A stretch of 64,000 nucleotides of DNA from an uncultured Mobiluncus sp. (GTDB taxonomy: Bacteria > Actinomycetota > Actinomycetes > Actinomycetales > Actinomycetaceae): positions 1-64,000 of the forward strand of contig NZ_CALUCZ010000003.1 in NCBI RefSeq assembly GCF_943914685.1, read 5' to 3'. The notes beneath the pieces were generated by a model. It had not been told where the DNA came from. It did not search any database and saw only the letters and a program-made list of their open reading frames with translations. Shown piece by piece: positions 46,488 through 55,936 of this stretch (position 1 is the first letter of the stretch; every line of letters starts with the position of its first letter). A program made the translations under genes and the position numbers.

Positions 46488-46880
46488 CTATTCCTGAGGT
46501 CGGAAACTCAGGGCCACCGAATTCATGCAAAACCGGTTGCCGGTCGGAGTTTGCGGCGCGTCCGGAAACACGTGTCCTAGGTGGGAGCCGCAGTTGGCGC
46601 AGCGAACTTCGGTGCGAATCATGCCGTGAGAGGTATCGGTGACTTCGCGCACCGCCCCGGGCTTCGCCTCGAAAAAGCTCGGCCAACCGCACCCGGAGTC
46701 GAACTTCGTGTTGGCATCAAACAGCGGTTCCCCGCACGCCCCGCAACTGTAGAGGCCGGCACGTGTTTCAGAGAGTAGTTCCCCGGTGCCCGGTCGTTCT
46801 GTAGCGGCTTGCCGTAATACTGCATAAGCGCGGGGGGTCAGCCGTTCTTTCCATTCCTCATCGCTGACATTGATAGTCAT
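46488..46880 (-). CDS. msrB: Peptide methionine (R)-S-oxide reductase
   Basis: MsrB reduces oxidised methionine in proteins. From ATG 46880 it is 130 residues. The structural zinc cysteines are in [11 protein letters not shown] and [25 protein letters not shown] and the catalytic cysteine in [12 protein letters not shown] near the C-terminus are intact. The upstream frame runs inside uvrA and is not expected to be used. The ATG overlaps the uvrA stop (ATGA), so uvrA and msrB form one translational unit. Confidence 0.95.
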   Translation of the reverse strand: MTINVSDEEWKERLTPRAYAVLRQAATERPGTGELLSETRAGLYSCGACGEPLFDANTKFDSGCGWPSFFEAKPGAVREVTDTSHGMIRTEVRCANCGSHLGHVFPDAPQTPTGNRFCMNSVALSFRPQE

Positions 46881-49726
46881 TTTTTGCCTTTCGGTTGCAG
46901 GATTGTTGCCAAGTACTGACCGGTAAAAGAACCAGGTACTTTCGCCACGGCCTCGGGAGTGCCCGCCGCAACGACTGTCCCGCCGCCTTTGCCACCCTCT
47001 GGGCCTAGGTCGATAACCCAGTCGGCACACTTGATGACATCGAGGTTGTGCTCGATAACCACCACCGTGTTGCCTTTCTCGACCAGTCCCTGCAGGATAG
47101 CCATGAGTTTGCGGATATCGTCGACGTGCAGTCCGGTGGTCGGTTCGTCAAGCACATAAATAGCGCGCCCATTCGTACGTTTATGCAGTTCACTGGCCAG
47201 TTTGACCCGTTGGGCTTCCCCGCCGGACAATGTGGTTGCGCTCTGACCGAGTTTTACGTATCCCAAGCCGACCGCGGTCAAGGTGTCCAGGTAGCGGGAA
47301 ACGCCGGGGATTGCGGAAAAGAACTGGGCGGCTTGAGAAATCGGCATGTCCAAAACATCGCGCACATTTTTACCGTGATAGTACACTTCCAGGGTTTCCC
47401 GGTTATAGCGCGCTCCGCCGCAAACCTCGCAGGGTACATAGACATCGGGCAGGAAATTCATCTCGATTTTCAGGGTGCCATCTCCGCGGCAGGCTTCACA
47501 GCGTCCGCCTTTGACGTTAAAGGAAAACCGTCCTGGCCCGTAACCGCGAATCCGCGCTTCTTCGGTCTGGGCAAACAGTTTCCGAATCGCGTCCCAAACT
47601 CCGGTATAGGTCGCTGGATTAGAGCGTGGAGTGCGGCCGATGGGCGATTGGTCCACGTGAATAATCTTGTCCAGCAGGGCGGTACCCTCAATCTGCTTGT
47701 GACGTCCCGGCACCGTGTGAGCTCGGTTCAAATCCCGAGCCAACGCCTGATACAGAATGGAATTGACCAGGGTCGATTTTCCAGACCCCGACACCCCGGT
47801 GACGGCGATGAGGCACCCCAGGGGGAACGACACGTCGATGTTTTGCAGGTTATTTTCTCGCGCCCCCCGCACCGTCAAAATCCGGTCCGGGTCAGGTTTG
47901 CGACGTTGACGCGGGATCTCAATAGATTTTCGTCCGGTCAAGTAATCCGCGGTCAGCGAGGACTGGTTTTTCAACAAATCCTCCACTGTCCCGGAATGCA
48001 CGATTTGTCCGCCGGCCTCACCCGCTCCGGGGCCGATGTCTACCACCCAGTCCGCCGCTCGGATAGTGTCCTCATCGTGTTCCACCACGATGAGGGTGTT
48101 GCCCAAGTCGCGCAGACCTTTCAAGGTATCGATGAGACGCTGATTATCGCGCTGGTGCAGACCGATGGAGGGCTCGTCCAACACATAGAGCACGCCAACC
48201 AGTCCGGATCCAATCTGGGTAGCTAAGCGAATGCGCTGCGCCTCGCCCCCGGAGAGGGTATTTGCCGCTCGCGACAGCGTCAGGTAGTTCAACCCCACGT
48301 CAATGAGGAATGACAGCCGGGCCCGCACTTCTTGCAAAACCGGCTCAGCGATTTTAGCTTTCATACCAGATAAAGGAATATCTTTTAAATAGGATTGAAC
48401 TTCGTCGATGGCCAAATCGGTGAGTTCAGAGATATTAAGTTCGCCGATACGGACTGCCAAGACTTCCGGCTTCAAGCGCCGCCCCTGACACGTCGGACAG
48501 GGCACTTCCCGCATATAACCTTCATACTTCGCTTTGGAAAAATCAGAGTCGGTTTCATCGTAACGACGCTGAATATAGTTCGCCGCCCCCTCAAAGCCGG
48601 TGGTGTAGACCCGTTCGCGCCCCCACCGGTTGCGATACTTCACCCGCACCTTATAGTTCTTGCCCCACATCAGGTAGTCGCGCACCTGCTCGGACAAATC
48701 TTTCCAGGGAGTGTCGAGGTCAAACCCGACCTCGTCCCCCAGTCCCTTTAAGATACGCTGCATAGTGTCTTTGGAACTGGTCCAAGGGCTGACGGCCCCT
48801 TCGCGCAGGGTCAAATCGGGGTTCGGCACCACCAGCTCAGGGTCAATGACCAACCGAGAACCAATCCCGGAACAGTCAGGACAGGCCCCGTAAGGCGCGT
48901 TAAAGGAAAACGTGCGCGGTTCGATTTCTTCCAAAGCCAGCGGGTGATTATTCGGACAGGCTCGTTTTTCCGAAAAGCGACGGCTACGTTCGGGATCCTC
49001 CGGGTCGCGGTCGACGAAATCCACCACTACCAGACCTTCTGCCAGCCCCAGAGCAGTCTCGATAGAATCCGCCACCCGTGAACGCGAGCCCTCCCGGATA
49101 ACCACCCTGTCTACAGACACCGAAATATCGTGTTTCAGCTGTTTTTCGAGAGTCGGGGGTTCTTCCAGGCGATGATTCTCACCGTCCACCCGCATTCGAG
49201 TAAAACCTTTGGCGGCCAGCTGCGCAAACAGTTCCGAGTACTCGCCTTTACGTCCGCGAACCACGGGAGCCAAAACCTCTAACCGTGTCCCCTCCCCCAA
49301 AGTGAACAGCCAGTTCACGATCTGTTCCGCGGATTGGGCCGTAATTTCCTCACCGCACACGGGACAGTACTGGGTGCCGGCCCGCGCAAACAGCAGGCGC
49401 AAATAGTCGTAAATCTCGGTAATGGTGCCCACCGTCGAGCGCGGGTTGTGAGAGGTGGATTTTTGGTCAATCGACACCGCGGGAGACAGACCCTCAATGA
49501 AGTCGACTACGGGTTTATCCATTCGCCCTAAGAACTGCCGAGCATAGGAGGACAGAGATTCGACGTAACGGCGCTGCCCCTCAGCAAAAATCGTGTCAAA
49601 AGCCAACGACGACTTGCCAGAGCCGGACAACCCAGTGAACACCACCAAGGCATTCCGCGGGATTGTAACGTTGACGGCCTTGAGGTTATGTTCACGCGCT
49701 CCGTGGACTTTCAAAGTTTCATGCAC
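46877..49726 (-). CDS. uvrA: Excinuclease ABC subunit A
   Basis: UvrA finds DNA lesions and loads UvrB. The 949-residue protein has two ABC ATPase halves. Half one has Walker [10 protein letters not shown] (about residue 32) and signature [12 protein letters not shown] (about 490). Half two has GVSGSGKST (about 640) and [12 protein letters not shown] (about 830). Two zinc modules are visible: CPVCGEE with CPDCSG, and CEACRGDG with CEVCGG. The uvrB gene lies 12 kb downstream rather than next to it. Confidence 0.97.
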   Translation of the reverse strand: MHETLKVHGAREHNLKAVNVTIPRNALVVFTGLSGSGKSSLAFDTIFAEGQRRYVESLSSYARQFLGRMDKPVVDFIEGLSPAVSIDQKSTSHNPRSTVGTITEIYDYLRLLFARAGTQYCPVCGEEITAQSAEQIVNWLFTLGEGTRLEVLAPVVRGRKGEYSELFAQLAAKGFTRMRVDGENHRLEEPPTLEKQLKHDISVSVDRVVIREGSRSRVADSIETALGLAEGLVVVDFVDRDPEDPERSRRFSEKRACPNNHPLALEEIEPRTFSFNAPYGACPDCSGIGSRLVIDPELVVPNPDLTLREGAVSPWTSSKDTMQRILKGLGDEVGFDLDTPWKDLSEQVRDYLMWGKNYKVRVKYRNRWGRERVYTTGFEGAANYIQRRYDETDSDFSKAKYEGYMREVPCPTCQGRRLKPEVLAVRIGELNISELTDLAIDEVQSYLKDIPLSGMKAKIAEPVLQEVRARLSFLIDVGLNYLTLSRAANTLSGGEAQRIRLATQIGSGLVGVLYVLDEPSIGLHQRDNQRLIDTLKGLRDLGNTLIVVEHDEDTIRAADWVVDIGPGAGEAGGQIVHSGTVEDLLKNQSSLTADYLTGRKSIEIPRQRRKPDPDRILTVRGARENNLQNIDVSFPLGCLIAVTGVSGSGKSTLVNSILYQALARDLNRAHTVPGRHKQIEGTALLDKIIHVDQSPIGRTPRSNPATYTGVWDAIRKLFAQTEEARIRGYGPGRFSFNVKGGRCEACRGDGTLKIEMNFLPDVYVPCEVCGGARYNRETLEVYYHGKNVRDVLDMPISQAAQFFSAIPGVSRYLDTLTAVGLGYVKLGQSATTLSGGEAQRVKLASELHKRTNGRAIYVLDEPTTGLHVDDIRKLMAILQGLVEKGNTVVVIEHNLDVIKCADWVIDLGPEGGKGGGTVVAAGTPEAVAKVPGSFTGQYLATILQPKGKK

Positions 49727-49795
49727 CTGTTAAGTTTAATGCCCAAGTGTGTTTCTGACGATTCGGGTCGGTTTTTGTTGCGCATGGTGCGTGCC

Positions 49796-49810
49796 TAGAA
49801 TTGAGCTATG
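49796..49810 (+). promoter_or_regulatory. Leaderless promoter of the YciI-like gene
   Basis: TAGAAT (49796-49801) is six bases before the ATG, with no Shine-Dalgarno sequence. The region is divergent from uvrA. Confidence 0.5.
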
Positions 49811-50092
49811 AGTAAAGTCGTTGTTATCTACCACTATGACCCTGCCCGGGAAGCCGACCGAGCCACGATTCGTCCCGAGCATCTGGCTTACTTGGGGAAC
49901 TTGGAAAAATCCGGCAAGCTCCAGGCTGCCGGCGCATGGGTGAACGAAACCGAAAAACCAGGCGCGCTGCTGCTGATGAACGTCGAGACTCCAGAGGAAG
50001 CGTTGACGTACCTGAAACACGATCCGAACCAGATTCACGGCATCGTGCAGGAAATCGAGACGCATCAGTGGGGGCCGGCTATCGGTTCCTAA
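49808..50092 (+). CDS. YciI-like protein
   Basis: This is a 94-residue dimeric ferredoxin-like-fold protein of uncertain role. The family pattern is present: RPEHLAYLGNLEKSGKLQAAGAW near the middle, then TPEEALTYLKHDPNQIHGI with the conserved Asp-Pro. A His and an Asp are the putative active-site pair of the family. The reaction is not known for most members. It stands alone between uvrA and a transporter. Confidence 0.8.
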   Translation: MSKVVVIYHYDPAREADRATIRPEHLAYLGNLEKSGKLQAAGAWVNETEKPGALLLMNVETPEEALTYLKHDPNQIHGIVQEIETHQWGPAIGS

Positions 50093-50126
50093 CTGCTGAA
50101 TTGGCATAGCTGGCTGGCGCGGTTCC

Positions 50127-51116
50127 ATGTCTTTCATTCGTTGGTTCTTTACCTACGTAGACTGGTTTGTTTTCACCCTGTTGTTGATTATGATTGCGGG
50201 GATTTTTATTCCCCTGCCCGCCGCGGTTGTGACCTTCGTGGGTGCCGTCAGCCACTACGCCATCGCCGTGCTGTTCTTTGTTTACGGAGCGCGCCTAAAA
50301 ACCGCCGAGGTCATGGGCGGGCTAAAGAATTACCGCCTGCAACTGGTCATTTTGGCCTCGACTTTTGTGCTCTATCCCCTGCTGGGAATGTTGAACTATC
50401 AAGTTTCCGGCTGGTTCCTGGGACCGAGTTTCGCCCTCGGCATGTATTACACTTGCCTGCTACCCTCCACGGTGCAATCCTCCATCGGTTTTACGTCTAT
50501 AGCCGGGGGCAATGTCGCCGGAGCAGTCACGGCTGCCACCATCTCTAACTTGGTCGGGACGTTCGCGACTCCCCTGCTGGTGCTGTTGCTGCTGGGCAAG
50601 GCCGGTACCGTCTCACTGACGACGTTGCGCGACATCGCCGTGTTGATTCTGCTGCCTTTCGTGCTGGGCCAGCTCAGCGGACGATGGACCCGCACCTGGT
50701 TGAACGCCCACCCCATCATCACGAAAACCGTCGATAAAGGCACGATTTATCTGGTGGTTGTCTCGGCGGTATCCAGCGCGAAGCTGCACGGTTTGTGGGA
50801 CAGCGTCGGAGTTTTAGACTTCGTGCTGATAGGAGCTGATGCCCTGGTCATTGTCGGAATCATGCTCATTTTGACCTGGTTCGGGTGTGGCAAACTCTGC
50901 GCCTTGAATCGTGCCGACCGGATTGCCGCCATGATGTGTGGCTCAAAAAAATCTCTCGCTACGGGTCTGCCGATGGCTATGATTATTTTTCCGACTTCCC
51001 TGTTCGGTGCCATCGCGGTACCCATTATGTTGCTGCACTTAGAGCAACTCATCATGTGTTCGGTCATTGCCTCGCAGCTGGGACGCGGTGCCGGTTCCCG
51101 GACAGCAGATTTCTGA
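50127..51116 (+). CDS. Bile acid:sodium symporter-family transporter
   Basis: This is a membrane protein of 329 residues with about ten spans, similar to the bacterial SBF-like group. Visible family features are the LFFVYGARLKTAEVMGG helix, the crossover LLPSTVQSSIGFTSIAGGNVAGAV with its small and polar residues, and the GSKKSLATGLPMA segment. The substrate cannot be told from sequence; members carry organic acids or pantoate-like compounds. No Shine-Dalgarno sequence is obvious, so the exact start is uncertain. It converges with the protease gene four bases away. Confidence 0.85.
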   Translation: MSFIRWFFTYVDWFVFTLLLIMIAGIFIPLPAAVVTFVGAVSHYAIAVLFFVYGARLKTAEVMGGLKNYRLQLVILASTFVLYPLLGMLNYQVSGWFLGPSFALGMYYTCLLPSTVQSSIGFTSIAGGNVAGAVTAATISNLVGTFATPLLVLLLLGKAGTVSLTTLRDIAVLILLPFVLGQLSGRWTRTWLNAHPIITKTVDKGTIYLVVVSAVSSAKLHGLWDSVGVLDFVLIGADALVIVGIMLILTWFGCGKLCALNRADRIAAMMCGSKKSLATGLPMAMIIFPTSLFGAIAVPIMLLHLEQLIMCSVIASQLGRGAGSRTADF

Positions 51117-51120
51117 AAAC

Positions 51121-52827
51121 CTAGCCTCGAACCGCCCAAGCTGCGGTTTCGTTGACGGCTCCCGGTCCTCCGATGACGACTGAAGAATCGCGGTTGGGCA
51201 ATTGTGCCAATCGGGCTGCTGTTGGCGCGGAGAGATAGCCGGGGTGGGTCAGCAGCAGGCACGCGTTGCGGTGAGCCGCTAAAGCTGCCCCGGCCAGCCC
51301 GTCGGGAAAGTTCACCCCGCTGGCGATTACTGCGGAAGTGGCGCCGGGAGCAAAAGCTTGGGCCACAAACTGAGCAGTTTGATAACGGTCCAAACCTTGA
51401 ATGGGTTGCGACTTGTAGCCCGCTAATCCAGTCTGGGTCCAGGCCCGCACCGCCGGCCCGCCGATGGGAAATACACTTGCCCCCGACTGTACCTGATGGT
51501 TTTCGATAAACTCTACAGTTTCTGGCGGGAGGGAAACTCCGGCGTTCAACACCACCACGCCATGAATGAAAGCCGCACCTGCCCCCGCGCTTAGGGCGTC
51601 AGGAAAAGATAGCCCGTCCGCGATCAAAATCGGTGTTTGGGTGATTCCCCTCTGGTTCCATTCCGCGATGGTTTGGGCAGCGACCGCCGCGGCGGTGCCG
51701 TAGCGATTCATGCCGTAAATGCGGCTCACTTGAACCCCGCTTGCTTGCAGAGCTCGTAGCGTGGCGGGGTCAAAAACGACCTGGCCACCCACCAATCGCA
51801 CATCGCGAATTCCCCGTGCTTGGATTTCAGCAACTGTGCCAGGTTCTATAAATGGGCCGTTAGACAACACCAGTGGAGCGCCCAGCGCAGCGGCTAAGGG
51901 ACCGGCGCTCAAGGCATCGGGCGCCGCTTTCCCGGTAGCGATGACCAGGGACGGACCAGTGAACCCGCCTTGGCGCCAGGCTTGCAAAGATGTCTCCACA
52001 CGATTGTTGCCGGCAATTCTTCCCGGTGCTGCTCCGGGTTTAGGTTGCGGATTCGGTTGCGGATTTGGTTGTTGACTTGGTTGCGGAGCAGGTGCTGCCC
52101 CCGCGGTGCCCTCGACGCTGGAAACTCCGATGGTTTCGAAGATCCAGTTGGCAAAAGCAGAGCTCGGCACGTATTTGTAGTCTTCGAACTGCAAGTATCC
52201 TCGCGGGGTTTGCACCGCAGCCGACAGCACCCCAGAGAGTTTTCCGCCGCTAATCAGAGGCCCGCCGGAATCACCGACCTCTGAATAGTTACCTCGCGTG
52301 GACCGAGCATAGAGATATCCGTCGTCGAGGGTACCGAGCGCAGTCAGCTGAGTCGTCTTAAGATTCAATCCCGTGCCAAAACCGTAGGCTTCACTAGCCT
52401 GCCCGGCAGTGAGGTTTTGGCTGGTGAAAGGCAGCACGGCTCGACCGGGTGAATCTAAACGCACCAGCGCCACGTCATAATAGGGGTGCGCGATGACACG
52501 TGTTACCGCAGAGGGAAAGTTTCGATTAATGCTGGCGCCGATGGACGCATAGGCGTATTCCAGATTGGCATTTGTGACGCAATGCGCGGCAGTGAGTACC
52601 CAGTTTGACGAGACAAAAGAGCCGCTGCATTCCATCCAGCCATCGTCAGATGCGCTGGAAATCCGTAACGCGACGGCCCAACCGGTCTCACTTGAATCCG
52701 TCAGAGTACCACCCTCGATGGCGTACGCGGAGGTTTCACTGCCCACGGCTAGGCCGAGGGTTGCCCCCAAGATGGTGAAAAGGGCGATAAACCGAGAGAT
52801 AAGACGTCGACTCACGTATCTATTCAT
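51121..52827 (-). CDS. Secreted trypsin-like protease with cell-wall-binding repeats
   Basis: The 568-residue protein begins with a signal peptide (about residues 1-36, ending ETSAYA). A chymotrypsin-fold domain follows with the full triad: His in VLTAAHCV, Asp in YYDVALVRLD and Ser in GDSGGPLISGG. A proline/glutamine-rich linker (QPNPQPNPQ-type repeats) joins it to three CWB2-like repeats, such as GRIAGNNRVETSLQAW, SRIYGMNRYGTAAAVA and QGLDRYQTAQFVA. It should be exported and attached to the cell wall. It may act on host or surface proteins, which is inference. Confidence 0.9.
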   Translation of the reverse strand: MNRYVSRRLISRFIALFTILGATLGLAVGSETSAYAIEGGTLTDSSETGWAVALRISSASDDGWMECSGSFVSSNWVLTAAHCVTNANLEYAYASIGASINRNFPSAVTRVIAHPYYDVALVRLDSPGRAVLPFTSQNLTAGQASEAYGFGTGLNLKTTQLTALGTLDDGYLYARSTRGNYSEVGDSGGPLISGGKLSGVLSAAVQTPRGYLQFEDYKYVPSSAFANWIFETIGVSSVEGTAGAAPAPQPSQQPNPQPNPQPKPGAAPGRIAGNNRVETSLQAWRQGGFTGPSLVIATGKAAPDALSAGPLAAALGAPLVLSNGPFIEPGTVAEIQARGIRDVRLVGGQVVFDPATLRALQASGVQVSRIYGMNRYGTAAAVAAQTIAEWNQRGITQTPILIADGLSFPDALSAGAGAAFIHGVVVLNAGVSLPPETVEFIENHQVQSGASVFPIGGPAVRAWTQTGLAGYKSQPIQGLDRYQTAQFVAQAFAPGATSAVIASGVNFPDGLAGAALAAHRNACLLLTHPGYLSAPTAARLAQLPNRDSSVVIGGPGAVNETAAWAVRG

Positions 52828-52839
52828 CGGCGAAACTTA
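52825..52839 (-). promoter_or_regulatory. Possible leaderless promoter of the protease gene
   Basis: On the minus strand TAAGTT (52834-52839) is six bases before the ATG, with no Shine-Dalgarno sequence between. Confidence 0.4.
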
Positions 52840-52846
52840 ACAAAAT

Positions 52847-53869
52847 TTAGGCTTCTGGGCTCTCCGGGGCGATGCCGTCAGACTGTTTCCTTTCCCGGCA
52901 TCGGCTGACCACCAGAGAAACCACCGTGGTAATAATCAATACCCCTACGATATAGCCTAAAGACACTGGAATCGTCGCTTCGGGCAGCCCCGTAAAGGGC
53001 TGGCCATCATTGATAAACGGGATTTCGTTCGTGCTCAAAGCGTGCACGATGAGTTTTCCCCCGATGAAAGCCAGAATGGCGGCTAAACCGTAGTGCAAGA
53101 AAATCAGGCGTTCCATCAGGCTTTCAATCAGGAAGTACAACTGCCGCAGGCCCATCAGCGCAAAAGCGTTGGCCGCGAACACGATGAAAGCTTCGTTAGT
53201 TAGACCGAAGATGGCGGGAATGGAGTCTACGGCAAACATTACGTCTGCCGTACCCACCGCCACGACGACCAACAGAAAGGGCGTTATGTGACGTTTACCA
53301 TCAATCTTGGCAAAGTATTGATGGCCGACGTAATCAGGCGTGACCGGGAAAATCCGGCGCACCCACGACACAAAAAAGTTTTCCTTGTACTCTTCATTCT
53401 CCTCTGAGCCGGCGCTACCCTCGCGAACTTGCTGGATAGCTGTAAACAGTAGGAACAACCCGAAGATATAGAAAATCCAGCTGAAATGTTCGATGAGGGC
53501 GGCCCCCAAGAGGATAAAGACGAGACGGAACACCAGCGCCAAAGTGATGCCGACCGCGATGATTTTTTGCTGGACCTCGCGCGGGGCTTTAAAGGCAGAA
53601 ATAATGATGACGAACACGAACAAGTTATCTAGGGACAGCGACCACTCGGTGACCCAACCGGCGAAGTATTGTCCACCTAAGTCCCAGCCCAAAGTTAGGC
53701 CGATGACCAGCCCTGCCAACACGGCTACGGAAATGTAGATAGCAGTCCACGCCGCGGATTCTTTCAAGGAGGGGAAATGGTCCTTGCGAACGTGGGCAAA
53801 AAAATCAAAGGTCAAAATGCCGATAATGACGACAAACAGGATTATCCAAGCCAGCAAGGGAATATGCAT
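52847..53869 (-). CDS. TerC-family membrane protein, probable Mn2+ exporter
   Basis: TerC proteins protect against metal toxicity and supply metals to secreted enzymes. The 340-residue protein has about eight to nine membrane helices. The family's acidic motifs are present: WVTEWSLSLDNLFVFVII, VVAVGTADVMFAVDSIPAIFGLT and FAANAFALMGLRQLYFLIE. A yybP-ykoY riboswitch lies in its leader, so it should be induced by Mn2+ and exports it. GGAGG is well placed before the ATG and is the target of the switch. Confidence 0.92.
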   Translation of the reverse strand: MHIPLLAWIILFVVIIGILTFDFFAHVRKDHFPSLKESAAWTAIYISVAVLAGLVIGLTLGWDLGGQYFAGWVTEWSLSLDNLFVFVIIISAFKAPREVQQKIIAVGITLALVFRLVFILLGAALIEHFSWIFYIFGLFLLFTAIQQVREGSAGSEENEEYKENFFVSWVRRIFPVTPDYVGHQYFAKIDGKRHITPFLLVVVAVGTADVMFAVDSIPAIFGLTNEAFIVFAANAFALMGLRQLYFLIESLMERLIFLHYGLAAILAFIGGKLIVHALSTNEIPFINDGQPFTGLPEATIPVSLGYIVGVLIITTVVSLVVSRCRERKQSDGIAPESPEA

Positions 53870-53879
53870 ACGTAACGTT

Positions 53880-53911
53880 CCTCCGGTACGAAACTAGTTG
53901 GGTACCGAAAG
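53880..53911 (-). promoter_or_regulatory. Shine-Dalgarno-hiding hairpin of the Mn2+ riboswitch
   Basis: On the minus strand CUUUCGGUAC (53911 to 53902) pairs over ten positions, two of them G-U, with GUACCGGAGG (53889 to 53880). The second arm includes the complete terC ribosome binding site GGAGG (53884 to 53880). The first six bases of the first arm are also the 3' arm of P1. Confidence 0.75.
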
Positions 53912-54030
53912 TCTCTCCCCGCCTGACGTTTCGCAGGCCGATGACACCGAGTGTCGCGATTCCGCAGCGTGGACAGCGGATGGCTTCACTGTGATGACGA
54001 TGCCCCCATTAGTGGGAATACTCCCTCTCG
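53906..54030 (-). ncRNA. yybP-ykoY (manganese) riboswitch upstream of terC
   Basis: On the minus strand P1 is CGAGAG (54030 to 54025) with CUUUCG (53911 to 53906). It is followed inside by the conserved GGAGUA (54024 to 54019) and preceded at the 3' side by GAGA. A CGUCAUC block, the second conserved loop, lies about 30 bases after the 5' arm. This is the arrangement of known yybP-ykoY aptamers, with a longer variable arm. The gene controlled is TerC, a classic target of this class. Confidence 0.8.
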
Positions 54031-54154
54031 CACCTGCAATTGTATCAGTATGCGGTCACGTTTCTAAAACATAGGACTTAAGTACTATGATGTCGCTTGT
54101 TGAAACATACGGACCGCATTGTTGCCGGTCTAATAATTTTCAGAAAGGTTCAAT

Positions 54155-55810
54155 ATGTGCATAACTACAGTTGTACCCGCAGGAGCCGCTGGAACCACGG
54201 CTAACCCCGCAGGCATCGCCATCGCGATGATTATCTATTTCGTAGCCATGATCATGATTGGTATCTATGGCTATACCCGCTCCAAGAGCTTGGACGACTA
54301 TATGCTGGGTGGGCGTGATCTGCCCCCGTTTGTAGCCGCCCTTTCCGCTGGTGCAGCGGATATGTCCGGCTGGTTGATGATGGGGCTGCCCGGTGCCATG
54401 TACCTCAGCGGGATTTTCAACGGTTGGATTGCGATTGGTTTGACCGTCGGTGCCTGGATTAACTGGCTGGTCACTGCGCCGCGCTTGCGTGCTTATACGG
54501 AAGTTGCTGGCGACTCAATCACAGTCCCCTCGTTCTTTTCCAACCGTACCCACGACAAATCCAAGATTATCCGCTACGTAGCGGGCATTATCATTGTGGT
54601 GTTCTTTACCCTGTACGTGTCCTCCGGCATGGTAGCCGGCGGTACTTTCTTCCATTCGACCTTTGGCTGGGACTACCACGTCGGCATGGTGTTTGTCGCT
54701 GCCATCGTAATTCTCTACACCCTGGTCGGCGGGTTCTTGGCAGTGTCTTGGACAGATATGGTGCAAGGTCTGATTATGATGGTGGCCTTGGTGGCGGTGC
54801 CGATTATGGGCTTGGTGGTGATTGGCGGGTTCGGCGGTGTCGCCGAAGGCCTGTCGACCACTGGCGACAACTCCCTGTTGAACCCTCTGGGCACCGGTCT
54901 TGACGCCGTCGGGTGGATGGACTGGATTTCTAACGTGGCATGGGGATTTGGCTACTTCGGAATGCCCCACATTATTGTGCGTTTCATGGCGCTGCGTTCT
55001 CCGCGCCAAGCAACTCCCGCTCGGCGTTTCTGGCTGGGCTGGATGGTTTTCTGCCTGCTCGGCACCGGCATGACCGCCATTATCGGCCGTGCCATGAGCG
55101 AAAAGGGCATTATTCCTGATTTGATGCCGAAAGAGGGCGTGGAGGGGAACCCCCAAGAGACCGTGTTCCTGGTTATGGGTACCAAACTGTTCCCGGCCAT
55201 TCTGGCTGGCTTCATGTTGGCCGCTATCCTGGCCGCGATTATGTCCACCGTGTCCTCGCAACTGCTGGTGACGTCCTCGGCCATGGTGGAGGACATCTAT
55301 CACGGGGCCACTAAGAAAGAACTTAGTGATTACAAGGGCGTGCTGTTGGGGCGTATCACGGTTCTGTTGGTGTCCGTGGTGGCGGCTCTGCTGGCCATAG
55401 ATCCGTCGAACTCCGTACTGGGACTGGTATCTTTCGCCTGGGCTGGCTTTGGAGCCGCTTTTGGCCCCATTGTCATTCTGTCCCTGTATTGGAAGAAACT
55501 GACCTGGCAAGGGGCGGCTTCCGGTATGGCCGTGGGCGCCATCGTGGCGGTGCTGTGGAACAAAGCGTTCAACAACGGCGACGCCTCGTGGATTGTCTAT
55601 ACGCACCTGTACGAAATCGTGCCTGGATTCTTGCTGTGCCTGCTGGTGGCTTGGCTGGTTTCCAAAGCGACTTGGCGCGATGACCCCCAGATCCTTGAGG
55701 AGTTTGCACGTGCGGTGGCCATCGCTAAGGGACAGCCCGATCCGAAAGGTCTCATTAAGACTCTAGAGGAAAAACAGTCTGAATCCGTGGCAGAAAAACA
55801 GAATTCCTGA
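54155..55810 (+). CDS. putP: Sodium/proline symporter
   Basis: It imports proline with Na+. The 551-residue SSS-family protein has about 13 membrane spans. The motif of the first helices is MIIYFVAMIMIGIYGYTRSKSLDDYMLGGRDLPP. The sodium-site segment follows (ALSAGAADMSGWLMMGLPGAMY), along with GYFGMPHIIVRFMA. The acidic C-terminus is cytoplasmic. AGAAAGG precedes the ATG. It is upstream of putA by 126 bases, so uptake and breakdown of proline are linked. No regulator is adjacent. Confidence 0.95.
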   Translation: MCITTVVPAGAAGTTANPAGIAIAMIIYFVAMIMIGIYGYTRSKSLDDYMLGGRDLPPFVAALSAGAADMSGWLMMGLPGAMYLSGIFNGWIAIGLTVGAWINWLVTAPRLRAYTEVAGDSITVPSFFSNRTHDKSKIIRYVAGIIIVVFFTLYVSSGMVAGGTFFHSTFGWDYHVGMVFVAAIVILYTLVGGFLAVSWTDMVQGLIMMVALVAVPIMGLVVIGGFGGVAEGLSTTGDNSLLNPLGTGLDAVGWMDWISNVAWGFGYFGMPHIIVRFMALRSPRQATPARRFWLGWMVFCLLGTGMTAIIGRAMSEKGIIPDLMPKEGVEGNPQETVFLVMGTKLFPAILAGFMLAAILAAIMSTVSSQLLVTSSAMVEDIYHGATKKELSDYKGVLLGRITVLLVSVVAALLAIDPSNSVLGLVSFAWAGFGAAFGPIVILSLYWKKLTWQGAASGMAVGAIVAVLWNKAFNNGDASWIVYTHLYEIVPGFLLCLLVAWLVSKATWRDDPQILEEFARAVAIAKGQPDPKGLIKTLEEKQSESVAEKQNS

Positions 55811-55936
55811 TTTCTCACCAAAATAGACAGTTAAAGATTCTGCAAAATGCGTCAGTAAATGATAGGTAAAAGGTGACGGAATTGCTCTCGTGAGCAACGA
55901 GTACCTCGAGCGAAAACACAACCCAAAGGAGACAAG

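Noticed and set aside
52020..52090. Short tandem repeats suggesting a CRISPR or satellite
   Set aside because: They encode the Pro-Asn-Pro-Gln linker of the protease in frame. There are no spacers.
54515..55606. Antisense reading frame of 363 residues across putP
   Set aside because: It lies wholly opposite a well-supported transporter gene. Its composition is rich in His, Gln and Arg, as expected from the mirror of GC-biased codons, and it has no recognisable motif.
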